The notes under the pieces were generated by a model, which saw nothing but the letters and a program-made list of their open reading frames with translations, ran no database searches and was not told the DNA's origin. The position numbers and the translations under genes are program-made. This document shows positions 10,418-20,612 of a DNA stretch of 64,000 nucleotides, piece by piece. Each line of letters begins with the position of its first letter. Position 1 is the stretch's first letter. Source of the stretch: Pseudomonas viridiflava (GTDB taxonomy: Bacteria > Pseudomonadota > Gammaproteobacteria > Pseudomonadales > Pseudomonadaceae); assembly GCF_900591205.1 (NCBI RefSeq), contig NZ_UUPU01000047.1, positions 62,001-126,000 on the forward strand. Reading direction: 5' to 3'.

Positions 10418-10459
10418 CTTGCCTTCCTGGCAGGCACCGATGTGCCTCCCTGCGGCAAG
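10418..10459 (+). promoter_or_regulatory. Candidate S6:S18 autoregulatory leader hairpin
   Basis: The leader can fold into an outer stem CTTGCC/GGCAAG (10418-10423 with 10454-10459) and an inner stem GGCAC/GTGCC (10433-10437 with 10442-10446), with an asymmetric internal loop and a CCG at the tip. In many bacteria the S6:S18 complex binds a CCG-bearing hairpin in the rpsF leader and represses the operon. Position and features fit that class, but I judged the match by eye. Confidence 0.5.
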
Positions 10460-10529
10460 ATCCATAAGTGTCATTCACTCCTTGTCTGACCGTTTTTGAG
10501 CGGCAGGCTACAACCCGTAAGGAGCATTC

Positions 10530-10952
10530 ATGCGTCATTACGAAATCATCTTTTTGGTCCACCCGGATCAAAGCGAGCAAGTCGGCGGCATGGTAGAGCG
10601 TTACACCAAGCTGATCGAAGAAGACGGCGGCAAAATCCACCGTCTGGAAGATTGGGGCCGTCGTCAACTGGCCTACGCAATCAACAATGTTCACAAGGCT
10701 CACTACGTGATGCTGAACGTTGAGTGCACCGGCAAGGCCCTGGCCGAGCTGGAAGACAACTTCCGCTACAACGATGCAGTGATCCGTAACCTGGTCATCC
10801 GTCGCGAAGAAGCCGTTACCGGCCAATCCGAGATGCTCAAGGCTGAAGAAAACCGCAGTGAGCGCCGTGAGCGTCGCGACCGTCCTGAGCACGAAGGCGC
10901 TGATAGCGCTGATAGTGATGACAGCGACAACAGCGATAACGCTGACGAGTAA
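10530..10952 (+). CDS. rpsF: 30S ribosomal protein S6
   Basis: A 140-residue protein of the 30S platform that binds 16S rRNA with S18. It begins [18 protein letters not shown] and contains [13 protein letters not shown], both typical of S6. The C-terminal 40 residues form a highly charged tail ending in a run of Asp/Ser repeats; such tails are substrates of the RimK glutamate ligase in this group. TAAGGAGC precedes the ATG. First gene of the rpsF-rpsR-DUF2232-rplI operon. Confidence 0.98.
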   Translation: MRHYEIIFLVHPDQSEQVGGMVERYTKLIEEDGGKIHRLEDWGRRQLAYAINNVHKAHYVMLNVECTGKALAELEDNFRYNDAVIRNLVIRREEAVTGQSEMLKAEENRSERRERRDRPEHEGADSADSDDSDNSDNADE

Positions 10953-10980
10953 TCCACGGACCTTTTAAGGAGCCTATCAA

Positions 10981-11211
10981 ATGGCACGTTTCTTCCGTCG
11001 TCGTAAATTCTGCCGCTTCACCGCTGAAGACGTGAAAGAGATCGATTACAAAGATCTCAACACTCTGAAAGCTTACGTATCCGAGACCGGCAAAATCGTT
11101 CCAAGCCGCATCACCGGTACCAAAGCACGTTATCAGCGTCAGCTGGCCACCGCTATCAAGCGCGCCCGCTTCCTGGCCCTGCTGGCCTACACCGACAGCC
11201 ACGGCCGCTGA
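10981..11211 (+). CDS. rpsR: 30S ribosomal protein S18
   Basis: A 76-residue primary partner of S6 in the 30S platform. It begins [13 protein letters not shown] and contains the conserved [19 protein letters not shown] segment and the SRITGT(K)A turn. It is 28 bases behind rpsF, preceded by TTAAGGAGCC. Confidence 0.98.
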
Positions 11212-11247
11212 GACCGGGCAGTCGACAAGTAGTAAGGGATTGAATGC

Positions 11248-12141
11248 ATGCGCGCCTTAGCTGAGTTCATCATGCGCGGTCGTGTGCAGGCCACTCTGGT
11301 AGTGGCTGGATGTGCAGCATTGCCGTTGTTGTATTGGTTGGCTGCTGCTGCGGGTTGCCTTGTGCTCCTGCGGCGCGGTTTACAGGACGCCGTTGGTGTC
11401 CTGGCCCTGGGGTTGCTGGCCGGTTTGATCTGGTGGCTGCAATTGGGCGAACCCAAGGTGCTTATGGTGCTGTTGGGGTCGTCGAGCCTTGCGTTGGTTT
11501 TACGCGCAAGCGAGTCCTGGGTCCGCACGCTGCTGGTCAGCGTGGCATTGGGGTTGGTGTATTCAGTAGTGCTTGGCGCGGCTTTCCGCCCGCAAATCGA
11601 GGCGCTGGCGCAGGAGATCGTCAAGATCCTGCCCCTGGCCCTCGGGGATCTCTACCAGCAGTTGTCGGTAGATGAGCGAGCGCGCCTTGCGGCACTGATA
11701 GCACCGATTCTGGTCGGCCTGATGGCGGTAGTGTTGCAGATTGTCAGCGTGCTGAGCCTGATGCTTGGGCGTTATTGGCAGGCGTTGTTGTACAACCCGG
11801 GTGGTTTTGGTCGCGAGTTTCGCAGTATCAGAATCCCCGCGGGCCCGGCGATGTTGCTGCTGGCGCTCATGGCTGTCGGACCGTACTTCGGTTCATTGAT
11901 GGCCTTGCTGGCGCTGTTTTGCAGTGTACCGCTGGTGTTTGCCGGATTGGCCCTGATTCATGGGCTGGTCGCGCAGAAGCGGCTGGCCAGGTTCTGGCTG
12001 GTGGGGTTGTACGTCACGCTGTTGCTGTTCACGCAGCTGATCTATCCGTTACTCGTGGTTTTGGCCATTGTCGACGGCCTGATTGATTTTCGCGGTCGTC
12101 TGGCGCCGAAAGACGCCGATAACGCGAACGGTGAAGGTTAA
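11248..12141 (+). CDS. Multi-pass membrane protein between rpsR and rplI (DUF2232-like)
   Basis: A 297-residue very hydrophobic protein with about eight membrane segments and no soluble domain of note. I recognise it as the protein of unknown function, likely DUF2232 (YybS-like), that Pseudomonas keeps between rpsR and rplI. Its membership in a ribosomal operon is conserved, but the function is not known. An in-frame ATG at 11248 is preceded by TAAGGGAT; an out-of-frame ATG at 11244 is not used. It is 36 bases behind rpsR and 18 before rplI, so it is co-transcribed. Confidence 0.85.
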   Translation: MRALAEFIMRGRVQATLVVAGCAALPLLYWLAAAAGCLVLLRRGLQDAVGVLALGLLAGLIWWLQLGEPKVLMVLLGSSSLALVLRASESWVRTLLVSVALGLVYSVVLGAAFRPQIEALAQEIVKILPLALGDLYQQLSVDERARLAALIAPILVGLMAVVLQIVSVLSLMLGRYWQALLYNPGGFGREFRSIRIPAGPAMLLLALMAVGPYFGSLMALLALFCSVPLVFAGLALIHGLVAQKRLARFWLVGLYVTLLLFTQLIYPLLVVLAIVDGLIDFRGRLAPKDADNANGEG

Positions 12142-12159
12142 AAGTTAGAGGATTTTCAC

Positions 12160-12606
12160 ATGCAACTGATCCTTCTGGAAAAAGTCGCCAACCTGGGCAA
12201 CCTGGGCGACAAAGTGAACGTTAAGGCCGGCTACGGTCGTAACTACCTGCTGCCATACGGCAAAGCCACCGCTGCAACCGCTGCCAACCTGGCTGCGTTT
12301 GAAGAGCGTCGTGCTGAGCTGGAAAAAGCAGCAGCAGACAAAAAAGCTTCGGCCGAAACTCGCGCTGCCCAACTGGCTGAGCTGGAAGTGACTATCACTG
12401 CCACTGCCGGTGACGAAGGCAAGCTGTTCGGTTCGATCGGCACCCACGACATCGCTGATGCACTGACCGCCTCCGGCGTTGAAGTGCAGAAGAGCGAAGT
12501 TCGTCTGCCGAACGGCACCATCCGCAACGTAGGCGAATTCGACGTAGCCGTGCACCTGCACGCCGAAGTTGAAGCCACCGTACGCGTTGTAGTGGTAGCA
12601 GCTTAA
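12160..12606 (+). CDS. rplI: 50S ribosomal protein L9
   Basis: A 148-residue protein of the 50S L1-stalk base. The N-terminal domain starts [19 protein letters not shown] and has the [13 protein letters not shown] rRNA-binding loop. The long connecting helix (about residues 40-75) is Ala/Glu/Lys-rich, and the C-terminal domain contains [20 protein letters not shown] precedes the ATG. Last gene before a terminator. Confidence 0.98.
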   Translation: MQLILLEKVANLGNLGDKVNVKAGYGRNYLLPYGKATAATAANLAAFEERRAELEKAAADKKASAETRAAQLAELEVTITATAGDEGKLFGSIGTHDIADALTASGVEVQKSEVRLPNGTIRNVGEFDVAVHLHAEVEATVRVVVVAA

Positions 12607-12653
12607 GCAGCACCTAACTGACTGGCACCTCGCGTGTCGGGCGGTTAACATCG

Positions 12654-12690
12654 GGCACGATCCTGTTTACAGGTCGTGCCTTTTGTTTTT
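12654..12690 (+). terminator. Intrinsic terminator after rplI
   Basis: Stem GGCACGA-CCTG / CAGG-TCGTGCC with a one-base bulge and TTTA loop, followed by TTTTGTTTTT. It separates the ribosomal operon from dnaB. Confidence 0.88.
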
Positions 12691-12716
12691 CTACACACCC
12701 CTAATTCCAAGTGGCC

Positions 12717-14111
12717 ATGAACGATATTTCAGCTCCCGAGCAATACGATCTGCAAACCGCTGCCCTGAAGGTGCCGCCGCATTCCATCGAGGCCGAACAG
12801 GCCGTGCTCGGTGGTTTGATGCTGGACAACAACGCCTGGGAGCGCGTGCTGGATCAGGTCTCGGACGGTGATTTCTATCGCCATGACCACCGCCTGATCT
12901 TCCGCGCCATCGCCAAGTTGGCCGACCAGAACTCGCCGATCGACGTGGTGACCCTGGCCGAGCAACTGGACAAGGAAGGCCAGACCTCCCAAGTCGGCGG
13001 CCTGGGTTACCTCGGTGAGCTGGCGAAAAACACGCCATCGGTCGCCAACATCAAGGCGTATGCGCAGATCGTCCGTGCGCGGGCCACGTTGCGTCAGTTG
13101 ATCGGTATCGCCACCGAGATCGCCGACAGCGCCTTCAACCCTGAAGGCCGTACCGCTGAAGAGATTCTCGACGAAGCCGAGCGGCAGATCTTCCAGATCG
13201 CCGAGGCCCGGCCGAAAACCGGTGGCCCGGTCAGCGTCAATGACCTGTTGACCAAGGCCATCGACCGCATCGACACCCTGTTCAACACCGACAACGCCAT
13301 TACCGGCCTGTCCACCGGCTACACCGACCTGGATGGCATGACCAGCGGCCTGCAGCCGTCCGACCTGATCATCGTCGCCGGCCGTCCCTCCATGGGTAAG
13401 ACCACTTTTGCGATGAACCTGGTGGAAAACGCGGTATTGCGCAGTGACAAGGCGGTACTGGTTTACTCGCTGGAGATGCCAGGTGAATCGCTGATCATGC
13501 GTATGCTGTCGTCCCTGGGCCGCATCGACCAGACCAAGGTCCGTGCCGGCCGCCTGGAAGATGACGACTGGCCGCGCCTGACCTCGGCGGTCAACCTGCT
13601 CAACGACCGCAAGCTGTTTATCGACGACACGGCCGGTATCAGCCCCTCGGAAATGCGTGCGCGTACCCGTCGCCTGGTGCGTGAACACGGCGACATTGCC
13701 CTGATCATGATCGACTACCTGCAGTTGATGCAGATCCCGGGTTCCGGCGGTGACAACCGTACCAATGAGATTTCCGAGATTTCCCGCTCGTTGAAAGCCC
13801 TGGCCAAGGAATTCAACTGCCCGGTGGTTGCCCTGTCGCAGCTCAACCGCTCCCTTGAGCAGCGCCCGAACAAGCGCCCGATCAACTCCGACTTGCGCGA
13901 ATCCGGAGCGATCGAGCAGGATGCCGACGTGATCATGTTCGTGTACCGGGACGAGGTTTATCACCCGGAAACCGAGTACAAAGGCGTCGCCGAGATCATT
14001 ATCGGCAAGCAGCGTAACGGCCCGATCGGTACTGCGCGCCTGGCGTTTATCGGTAAGTACACGCGCTTCGAGAACCTGGCGCCGGGCAGCTACAACTTCG
14101 AGGACGAATAA
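12717..14111 (+). CDS. dnaB: Replicative DNA helicase
   Basis: A 464-residue hexameric helicase that unwinds DNA at the replication fork with DnaG and the polymerase III holoenzyme. The N-terminal domain begins NDISAPEQYDLQTAALKVPP, and a linker leads to the RecA-like domain with Walker A GRPSMGKTT near residue 225 and Walker B IMIDYLQLM near 330. The DnaB arginine-finger region (SDLRESGAIEQDAD) is intact. GTG 12711 is also in frame, but ATG 12717 gives the N-terminus usual in Pseudomonas. The alr gene that I recall following dnaB in P. aeruginosa is not there; a convergent toxin-like gene ends five bases away. Confidence 0.97.
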   Translation: MNDISAPEQYDLQTAALKVPPHSIEAEQAVLGGLMLDNNAWERVLDQVSDGDFYRHDHRLIFRAIAKLADQNSPIDVVTLAEQLDKEGQTSQVGGLGYLGELAKNTPSVANIKAYAQIVRARATLRQLIGIATEIADSAFNPEGRTAEEILDEAERQIFQIAEARPKTGGPVSVNDLLTKAIDRIDTLFNTDNAITGLSTGYTDLDGMTSGLQPSDLIIVAGRPSMGKTTFAMNLVENAVLRSDKAVLVYSLEMPGESLIMRMLSSLGRIDQTKVRAGRLEDDDWPRLTSAVNLLNDRKLFIDDTAGISPSEMRARTRRLVREHGDIALIMIDYLQLMQIPGSGGDNRTNEISEISRSLKALAKEFNCPVVALSQLNRSLEQRPNKRPINSDLRESGAIEQDADVIMFVYRDEVYHPETEYKGVAEIIIGKQRNGPIGTARLAFIGKYTRFENLAPGSYNFEDE

Positions 14112-14116
14112 CGCGG

Positions 14117-17100
14117 TCAGTGTGGTTGGGGCAGGGGGCCGAACAGCGCCCTGACCGTGGCCTCGTTGTACTGGTAGTTCCAGCGCAGTTCGGTGGCGGC
14201 TGGAATGTCCTCACTGGCGAACAATGCCTTGATTACAAAGCGTTCCACGGGTGCTGCGCCTGCCTGGGCGTCCACATTGAACGCCGCCGCTTCAACGTTG
14301 TAGCCCGAGGCTGCCTGCCTGGCCGGCAGCCCTCCCTCATACTCGAGAATCGTGTTTATCCGCGAAATGATATTGTCGCCTGACAGTACCGGTGGGGGCG
14401 CGGCGGGCGCGGCGGGCGCGGGGGAGAACGGTTTGACATCAATGATGTACGGGTCTTGTCGAAAACCTGCAATGTAGTAAGGCAATAGCTCCCCGCCATA
14501 GACGCCGAGCGCTTCCCCTCTTTTGATCGGTTTTCGGGTGATGACGGTAGCCTGGCCGATCAGCACCGCCTCTTCCGGGAATTTCTGATGGGCAGCGGTG
14601 AAGGGGACCACCTCAAGTTTGTCTTCGTAGAGGCGTGCGACGTTCTCGAAGCCTTCCCATTGGATGTAAGGCAGCACCAGCTGTTTGCTGAACAGCGCGG
14701 GTGAAGTGAGTGATTTGCCAAAGCTCTGCAAGCGCTTGATTCGCAGCGGGCGCCCTTGTTCGTTGCGCAACGGGTAGCGGCCATTGTTGGCACGATCATA
14801 GACGCGTCGATAGTTCTGGCTGTACTGATAACTGCGCTCGGCGCGCATGTGCGCCAACTCGTGGGAGGTATAAAGCACCTTGACCGAGCCCTCTTCGGCC
14901 GACTCGTAGTCACTGGACGAGCGCGCCGACTCGAACTCGTCGCTGGAGTCCATGGGCACGCCTCGTGGTGCGGGCACCTCTGGCATTCCGCCCAGCAGCG
15001 CGCCTTTGGCAGGGTCGATCTGCCAACCCCCCGGCACGGTTCTGCGCACATACGGCCTATAGGCCCTGAAGGGGCTTCGAGGATCAATCAGTTGCCAGCC
15101 CAAACCATCGAATTTGACTCGGTAGTAGTTCTGCTGAGCCAGGATGTAACAGGGGTAACTGCCATCCGAAAGTGGCGGCGCCTGATAGATCCCGTCGGCG
15201 CGCAGGGTCATGCCCTGGGGAGGGCTCGGCTCGGCGAACAGCGTATCCAGCGCGGCAGCGTTGGTCTGCGATAGCGTTTGCGCGGCGGCGCTGGCCCGGC
15301 GTGGTGGATGTTGGGCGATTAGCGACAGGCTGCGTCGTTGGATAGCGGCTTTGAGGCTATTGGCACTTGATCGGCTCACCAGCGCCTGGCGTAACGGCTC
15401 CCCAAGGCTGCGCTCGAGGGTACTGAACAGGTCGCCGGGCAGGTGCAGGTCGACGCCTTGGGTGTCCTGGGCGACGTACTGTTGACCCCGGCGAATCAGG
15501 ATATGGCGCACGCTGTTGTGTTCGCTGCCGATACTGCCCAGCATGGGCCCGCTGTTGCTGTCGTCGTAGACCTCGATTCGCGCGCCTGGCCAGCCAGGCA
15601 ACTGCTCCAGGGCATACAGAATAAGCGGGATGCTGTCGGGGTTATGGGTGGCGTCGAGGTAAATGCCTTCACGCGCCCGTGCGGCGCGTATCGCGTTGAG
15701 GTATTGGCCGGCTTCCCATTGCTGGTGTGGGGGCAGGGTTTTGTCCTGGTGCAGGCGCTGCCGTTCGTTCTGGCTGAGGGTGGCTGCGATTTCTTCAAGG
15801 TGGGTTTTGGACAGACCGGGCGCCTGGGCAAGCATGTCTTTCTCAACCTCGGTAACCGCTGTTTCACGCACGCCATTGATCAAGGCAAACAGCTGTGGTT
15901 TTTGCTGCTGCGCTTGTTCATGCAGGCGCAGGGCGAGGTTTTCCACCTTGCTGAAGTAGTCGATATACGGCGTCGGTAGCAGCTTATTGAAGTCAGCCTG
16001 AGGCAATTGCTCTTGCAGTACATGCAGCAGTTCGCCGTTTCGCCAGCGTGTTGCAGGAACCTCAAATTCGACCGGTCCGGTGCCATGGGTCAACAGCACG
16101 TTGCGCTGTTCATCAACAATGTTCAGCCGATAGGTCGCAGGCCACTCCGGCAGCGAGCACACCAGGTGCAGCTGAATCTGCGGTGAATATGGGGTAAGCG
16201 TTTTGCCTTCGGCGCAATCAATGCTGAAGGCGTTGATCTCCTGCTCAAGGTTGAAGTGGTTGAGCGTGTCGCGCAGCAGGGGTGGAGGGCGTGTCATGTC
16301 CTGATAGGTCTGGCGCAGGGTGAGGTTGTCTACGCCACTCAGCAGCAGGATGGGCTCTACCATGGGTTGGGTGATAGTGGCGGCGTCGGGCCCCAGGCGC
16401 TTGATCAGTTTGAGGTCACTCCAGTCCTCGGGTTTTTCATGCACGGATCGCCAGCCGCCTGCGGAGTTGCTCAACACCGGTGGTGAATAGGCGTGAGGGT
16501 CGGTGGGGTGAGTGAGATGCCATTGTTTGCCGTCAGGCGTGGGCTGCACGGCGTGGTGCTGATCATCCAGTTTCAGATAACGCTGCCCTTCATGCAGGTA
16601 TACACCCTGGGTGTCGGCGACCAGATGACGGGGCAATGCCTTGGGGTGGCGGTAGGGCGTGAGGTCTGGGTTCCACAGGCGTGAGCCCCTGTCGCGCACC
16701 TGCACCTTCACCAGCCGAGTAGCCACGCCAGCGGCCTTGATTGCGCCGGCGGTGACGGCGGCCAGGGCGACGTTGTCCACCACGTCCAGCAAATCATTCA
16801 AGGCTTCGTCGCTGTCCCCTCGGCTCCAGGCCGCAAAGCCATCGTAGACGCTATTGATCAGTTGAACGGCGCTGACCATCAACAGCACCTCCCCGACAAT
16901 CGGAACAAAGGATGCTGCGAAAAACAGCAGCGATTTTCCAATGTCCTCATAGCCCTGAAGGCGTTTTTGCCGGCTTAGCCGGTCGGCATCGGCGGTAGGC
17001 ACTGCCAGGGTGCGGGCGTCGTTTTGGATCTGGATGATGTGCTGCTGGGCAATTGCCTGGAACAGGTTTTTCGGGATAGGGGTTACGCTCAACGGTTGGT

Positions 17101-18094
17101 CGAGGCTGGCGCGGTGGAGTTCTCCAGACATAGTCAGGGAGGAGTAATTGATCCGCGCAGGGTTTACTTTCAGCAGCGTCTGCTCGTGCTGCAAAGGTGC
17201 AAGGCGGCTGAAGAAACCCAGGTAGTGCGGTTCCAGCAGGCGCTCGGCCAGGCTGTGCTCAAGGTCTTTCAGGGAGGGGTGCTTGCGAAATGCCGCCGCC
17301 GGGTCCTCGGGGGTGTAGAGCAGGAAAGGGAGGCCGACCGTCGGCGCTTCGATCACCAGGACGGCGGGCAGTACCACATGATTAATCGTCAGGTGGCCAT
17401 AGCGGATGTCTGTATGGTTTCCCGTACGCTGAAGGCTGTGCAGTTGCACATATTGCCGGGGGGTAAAGGCCTTTTGCATATAGGCCATATGCAGGGCTAC
17501 GCCGAAGGCGTGTTGCGCCTGGGCGCGGAACAGCCCGCGCACCTGCGCGGCGGTGCGGGGTGCATTGGAGAGCGGCGCGGGTTCCAGGATGTCGCGCAAA
17601 TGCTGCTGGTACTGGCCTCCCAGGTCGAGGCTGCGGCACAGGCTTGCGAACGCCGCCGGAGCCACACCGGTCAACACTTCAGCGGTTTTGGTCGCGTTGT
17701 AAAGGCCCGTGCCGGCTTCCATGCCGCCGGCTTGGGCTTCCGAGGCTTCGTAGTTTTGCAGGGCGGCTTCGAGCAAGGTTTGCCGAGTGGTGCGGGCGTG
17801 ATTTTTGATCAGCCCCAGCAAATGGCTATGCTTCCATTCGCGTATCAGGATCGCGTTCTCATCCTCCAGCAAACCGAAAAAGCGGTTGCGCAGTGCCTCG
17901 CGCAGCAGGCGGCGGGCGAAGGCTTCAGGGCTTTTCAGCGTCTGCATGAATGCCTTGAGGTCGTGCCTGGCCTGGTTGCCGCCTATCAGGCTGGCGCGAA
18001 AGTCCCTGAGCAGGTCGGGCGGGGCCTGGGCGAGCCAGGTGGGTAACTGGGCCTTGATGAAAGCCTTATGGTTGTCGGGCGGGCGCGTGTTCAT
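14117..18094 (-). CDS. Large toxin-like protein (DUF6543/dermonecrotic-toxin type) with SET-like C-terminus
   Basis: A 1325-residue protein I place with the DUF6543/dermonecrotic-toxin-domain proteins of Pseudomonas, which are thought to act on eukaryotic hosts. ATG 18094 has GAGGGT six bases upstream; the in-frame ATG at 18154 has no ribosome site. A long helical N-terminal region leads to hydrophobic segments at about residues 387-415 (FFAASFVPIVGEVLLMVSAV) and 440-462, like a membrane-insertion hairpin. The C-terminal 150 residues resemble a SET lysine-methyltransferase domain: RKPIKRGEALGVYGGELL (about 1187-1204), SRINTI (1244-1249) for RFINHS, a YN turn (1265-1266), then ASEDIPAATELRWNY ending with ELRWNY (1302-1307) for ELxxDY. 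The GxG and NHSC signatures are degenerate. No signal peptide. Function is inferred only. Confidence 0.75.
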   Translation of the reverse strand: MNTRPPDNHKAFIKAQLPTWLAQAPPDLLRDFRASLIGGNQARHDLKAFMQTLKSPEAFARRLLREALRNRFFGLLEDENAILIREWKHSHLLGLIKNHARTTRQTLLEAALQNYEASEAQAGGMEAGTGLYNATKTAEVLTGVAPAAFASLCRSLDLGGQYQQHLRDILEPAPLSNAPRTAAQVRGLFRAQAQHAFGVALHMAYMQKAFTPRQYVQLHSLQRTGNHTDIRYGHLTINHVVLPAVLVIEAPTVGLPFLLYTPEDPAAAFRKHPSLKDLEHSLAERLLEPHYLGFFSRLAPLQHEQTLLKVNPARINYSSLTMSGELHRASLDQPLSVTPIPKNLFQAIAQQHIIQIQNDARTLAVPTADADRLSRQKRLQGYEDIGKSLLFFAASFVPIVGEVLLMVSAVQLINSVYDGFAAWSRGDSDEALNDLLDVVDNVALAAVTAGAIKAAGVATRLVKVQVRDRGSRLWNPDLTPYRHPKALPRHLVADTQGVYLHEGQRYLKLDDQHHAVQPTPDGKQWHLTHPTDPHAYSPPVLSNSAGGWRSVHEKPEDWSDLKLIKRLGPDAATITQPMVEPILLLSGVDNLTLRQTYQDMTRPPPLLRDTLNHFNLEQEINAFSIDCAEGKTLTPYSPQIQLHLVCSLPEWPATYRLNIVDEQRNVLLTHGTGPVEFEVPATRWRNGELLHVLQEQLPQADFNKLLPTPYIDYFSKVENLALRLHEQAQQQKPQLFALINGVRETAVTEVEKDMLAQAPGLSKTHLEEIAATLSQNERQRLHQDKTLPPHQQWEAGQYLNAIRAARAREGIYLDATHNPDSIPLILYALEQLPGWPGARIEVYDDSNSGPMLGSIGSEHNSVRHILIRRGQQYVAQDTQGVDLHLPGDLFSTLERSLGEPLRQALVSRSSANSLKAAIQRRSLSLIAQHPPRRASAAAQTLSQTNAAALDTLFAEPSPPQGMTLRADGIYQAPPLSDGSYPCYILAQQNYYRVKFDGLGWQLIDPRSPFRAYRPYVRRTVPGGWQIDPAKGALLGGMPEVPAPRGVPMDSSDEFESARSSSDYESAEEGSVKVLYTSHELAHMRAERSYQYSQNYRRVYDRANNGRYPLRNEQGRPLRIKRLQSFGKSLTSPALFSKQLVLPYIQWEGFENVARLYEDKLEVVPFTAAHQKFPEEAVLIGQATVITRKPIKRGEALGVYGGELLPYYIAGFRQDPYIIDVKPFSPAPAAPAAPPPVLSGDNIISRINTILEYEGGLPARQAASGYNVEAAAFNVDAQAGAAPVERFVIKALFASEDIPAATELRWNYQYNEATVRALFGPLPQPH

Positions 18095-18308
18095 GAGTAG
18101 ACCCTCGAAGCAGTGATTGATCTGCTCCAGCCTACTCAGGCGATGCGCTGACATCGGTTAGCCGCATAGCCCCGCGCAGCCATCTATACGGGGTAGCGCG
18201 TGCTTGCGGATAACGAAGGGTTAAAAGCCGACCATTGCCGTCGGAATTGGTCAAAATTTGTGCTATATTCCGCGCCCGCGATTTTTCATCTCAACACCGG
18301 TCACCGTC

Positions 18309-20612
18309 ATGCAAACAGCCAAGCCGTTATTTGACTATCCCAAGTACTGGGCCGAATGTTTCGGTCCTGCGCCATTCCTGCCGATGAGCAGGGAGGAGAT
18401 GGATCAGCTTGGCTGGGATTCCTGCGACATCATCATCGTCACCGGTGATGCCTACGTTGACCATCCGTCGTTCGGCATGGCGATCATCGGCCGGCTGCTG
18501 GAGTCCCAGGGCTTTCGCGTCGGGATCATTGCCCAGCCGAACTGGCAGTCCAAAGACGACTTCATGAAGCTCGGCGAGCCGAACCTGTTCTTCGGCGTCG
18601 CGGCCGGCAACATGGACTCGATGATCAACCGCTACACCGCCGACAAGAAAATCCGCTCCGACGACGCCTACACCCCTGGCGGCATGGCCGGCAAACGCCC
18701 GGACCGCGCCAGCCTGGTGTACAGCCAGCGTTGCAAGGAAGCCTACAAGAACGTGCCGATCGTGCTCGGCGGCATCGAAGCCTCCCTGCGCCGTATCGCC
18801 CACTACGACTACTGGCAGGACCGGGTGCGCAACTCGATCCTGATCGACGCCACCGCCGATATCCTGCTGTACGGCAACGCCGAGCGTGCCATCGTCGAGG
18901 TTGCCCAGCGCCTGTCGTGGGGCCACAAGATCGAAGACATCACCGATGTGCGCGGCACCGCGTTCATTCGCCGTGACACGCCGCAAGGCTGGTACGAAGT
19001 GGACTCCACGCGTATCGACCGTCCGGGCAAGATCGACAAGATCATCAACCCGTACGTGAACACCCAGGACACCCAAGCCTGCGCCATCGAGCAGGAAAAG
19101 GGGCCGCAGGACGATCCGGACGAAGCCAAGGTCGTGCAGATTCTGGCCAGCCCGCGCATGACCCGCGACAAGACCGTGATCCGCCTGCCTTCGGTGGAAA
19201 AGGTCCGTGGCGACGCGGTGCTCTACGCCCACGCCAACCGCGTGTTGCACCTGGAAACCAACCCAGGCAACGCCCGCGCCCTGGTGCAGAAGCATGGGGA
19301 AGTGGACGTGTGGTTCAACCCGCCGCCCATTCCGATGACCACTGAAGAAATGGACTACGTGTTCGGCATGCCTTACGCACGGGTTCCGCACCCGGCGTAC
19401 GGCAAGGAAAAGATCCCGGCCTACGACATGATCCGTTTCTCGGTGAACATCATGCGTGGCTGCTTCGGCGGCTGCACCTTCTGTTCGATCACCGAGCACG
19501 AAGGTCGCATCATCCAGAACCGTTCCGAAGAGTCGATCATTCGCGAAATCGAAGAGATCCGCGACAAAGTGCCAGGCTTTACCGGGGTGATTTCCGACCT
19601 CGGCGGCCCGACCGCGAACATGTACCGCATCGCCTGCAAGAGCCCGGAAATCGAATCCGCGTGCCGCAAGCCGTCGTGCGTGTTCCCCGGCATCTGCCCG
19701 AACCTGAACACCGACCACTCCTCCTTGATCCAGCTGTACCGCAGCGCCCGTGCGTTGCCGGGTGTGAAGAAAATCCTGATCGCTTCCGGCCTGCGCTACG
19801 ACCTCGCGGTCGAGTCGCCGGAGTACGTCAAAGAGCTGGTGACCCACCACGTTGGTGGCTACCTCAAGATCGCCCCGGAACACACCGAGGAAGGTCCGCT
19901 CAATCAGATGATGAAACCGGGCATCGGCAGCTATGACAAGTTCAAGCGCATGTTCGAGAAGTACACCAAGGAAGCGGGCAAGGAGCAGTACCTGATCCCG
20001 TACTTCATCGCCGCCCACCCGGGCACCACCGATGAAGACATGATGAACCTGGCCCTGTGGCTCAAGGGCAACGGCTTTCGCGCCGACCAGGTGCAGGCGT
20101 TCTACCCGTCGCCGATGGCCACCGCCACCGCCATGTACCACTCGGGCAAGAACCCGCTGCGCAAGGTCACCTACAAGAGCGACGCGGTAACCATCGTCAA
20201 GAGCGAGGAGCAGCGCCGTCTGCACAAGGCGTTCCTGCGCTACCACGACCCCAAAGGCTGGCCGATGCTGCGCGAAGCGCTGACCCGCATGGGCCGCGCC
20301 GACCTGATCGGGCCGGGCAAGGACCAACTGATCCCGCTGCACCAGCCGTCCACCGACAGCTACCAGAGCGCGCGTCGCAAAAACTCGACGCCGGCCGGCA
20401 GTCACAAGGTCGCCAAGGAAACCACCACCAAAATCCTCACCCAGCACACCGGCCTGCCGCCGCGTGGCAGTGACGGCAGCAACCCGTGGGACAAGCGAGA
20501 GCAAGCCAAGGCCGCGGCCCAGGCGCGCAACAAGCAGGCCGCCAAGGAGCGCAGCGATGCGGCCAAGGGCAAGGGCGGCAAGCCTGCACGCAAGCCGGTG
20601 GTGCCGCGTTGA
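18309..20612 (+). CDS. ygiQ: YgiQ-family radical SAM protein
   Basis: A 767-residue radical SAM enzyme of the YgiQ family; the reaction is not established. The three cluster-binding cysteines are Cys385, Cys389 and Cys392 in CFGGCTFC. An N-terminal B12-binding-like region precedes the core ([17 protein letters not shown]), and a C-terminal DUF3362-type extension ends in a Lys/Ala-rich tail. ATG 18309 was chosen over upstream in-frame codons (from 18258) because [19 protein letters not shown] is the family N-terminus. A TATATT -10-like box lies upstream. An intrinsic terminator follows, so it is a single-gene unit. Confidence 0.93.
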   Translation: MQTAKPLFDYPKYWAECFGPAPFLPMSREEMDQLGWDSCDIIIVTGDAYVDHPSFGMAIIGRLLESQGFRVGIIAQPNWQSKDDFMKLGEPNLFFGVAAGNMDSMINRYTADKKIRSDDAYTPGGMAGKRPDRASLVYSQRCKEAYKNVPIVLGGIEASLRRIAHYDYWQDRVRNSILIDATADILLYGNAERAIVEVAQRLSWGHKIEDITDVRGTAFIRRDTPQGWYEVDSTRIDRPGKIDKIINPYVNTQDTQACAIEQEKGPQDDPDEAKVVQILASPRMTRDKTVIRLPSVEKVRGDAVLYAHANRVLHLETNPGNARALVQKHGEVDVWFNPPPIPMTTEEMDYVFGMPYARVPHPAYGKEKIPAYDMIRFSVNIMRGCFGGCTFCSITEHEGRIIQNRSEESIIREIEEIRDKVPGFTGVISDLGGPTANMYRIACKSPEIESACRKPSCVFPGICPNLNTDHSSLIQLYRSARALPGVKKILIASGLRYDLAVESPEYVKELVTHHVGGYLKIAPEHTEEGPLNQMMKPGIGSYDKFKRMFEKYTKEAGKEQYLIPYFIAAHPGTTDEDMMNLALWLKGNGFRADQVQAFYPSPMATATAMYHSGKNPLRKVTYKSDAVTIVKSEEQRRLHKAFLRYHDPKGWPMLREALTRMGRADLIGPGKDQLIPLHQPSTDSYQSARRKNSTPAGSHKVAKETTTKILTQHTGLPPRGSDGSNPWDKREQAKAAAQARNKQAAKERSDAAKGKGGKPARKPVVPR

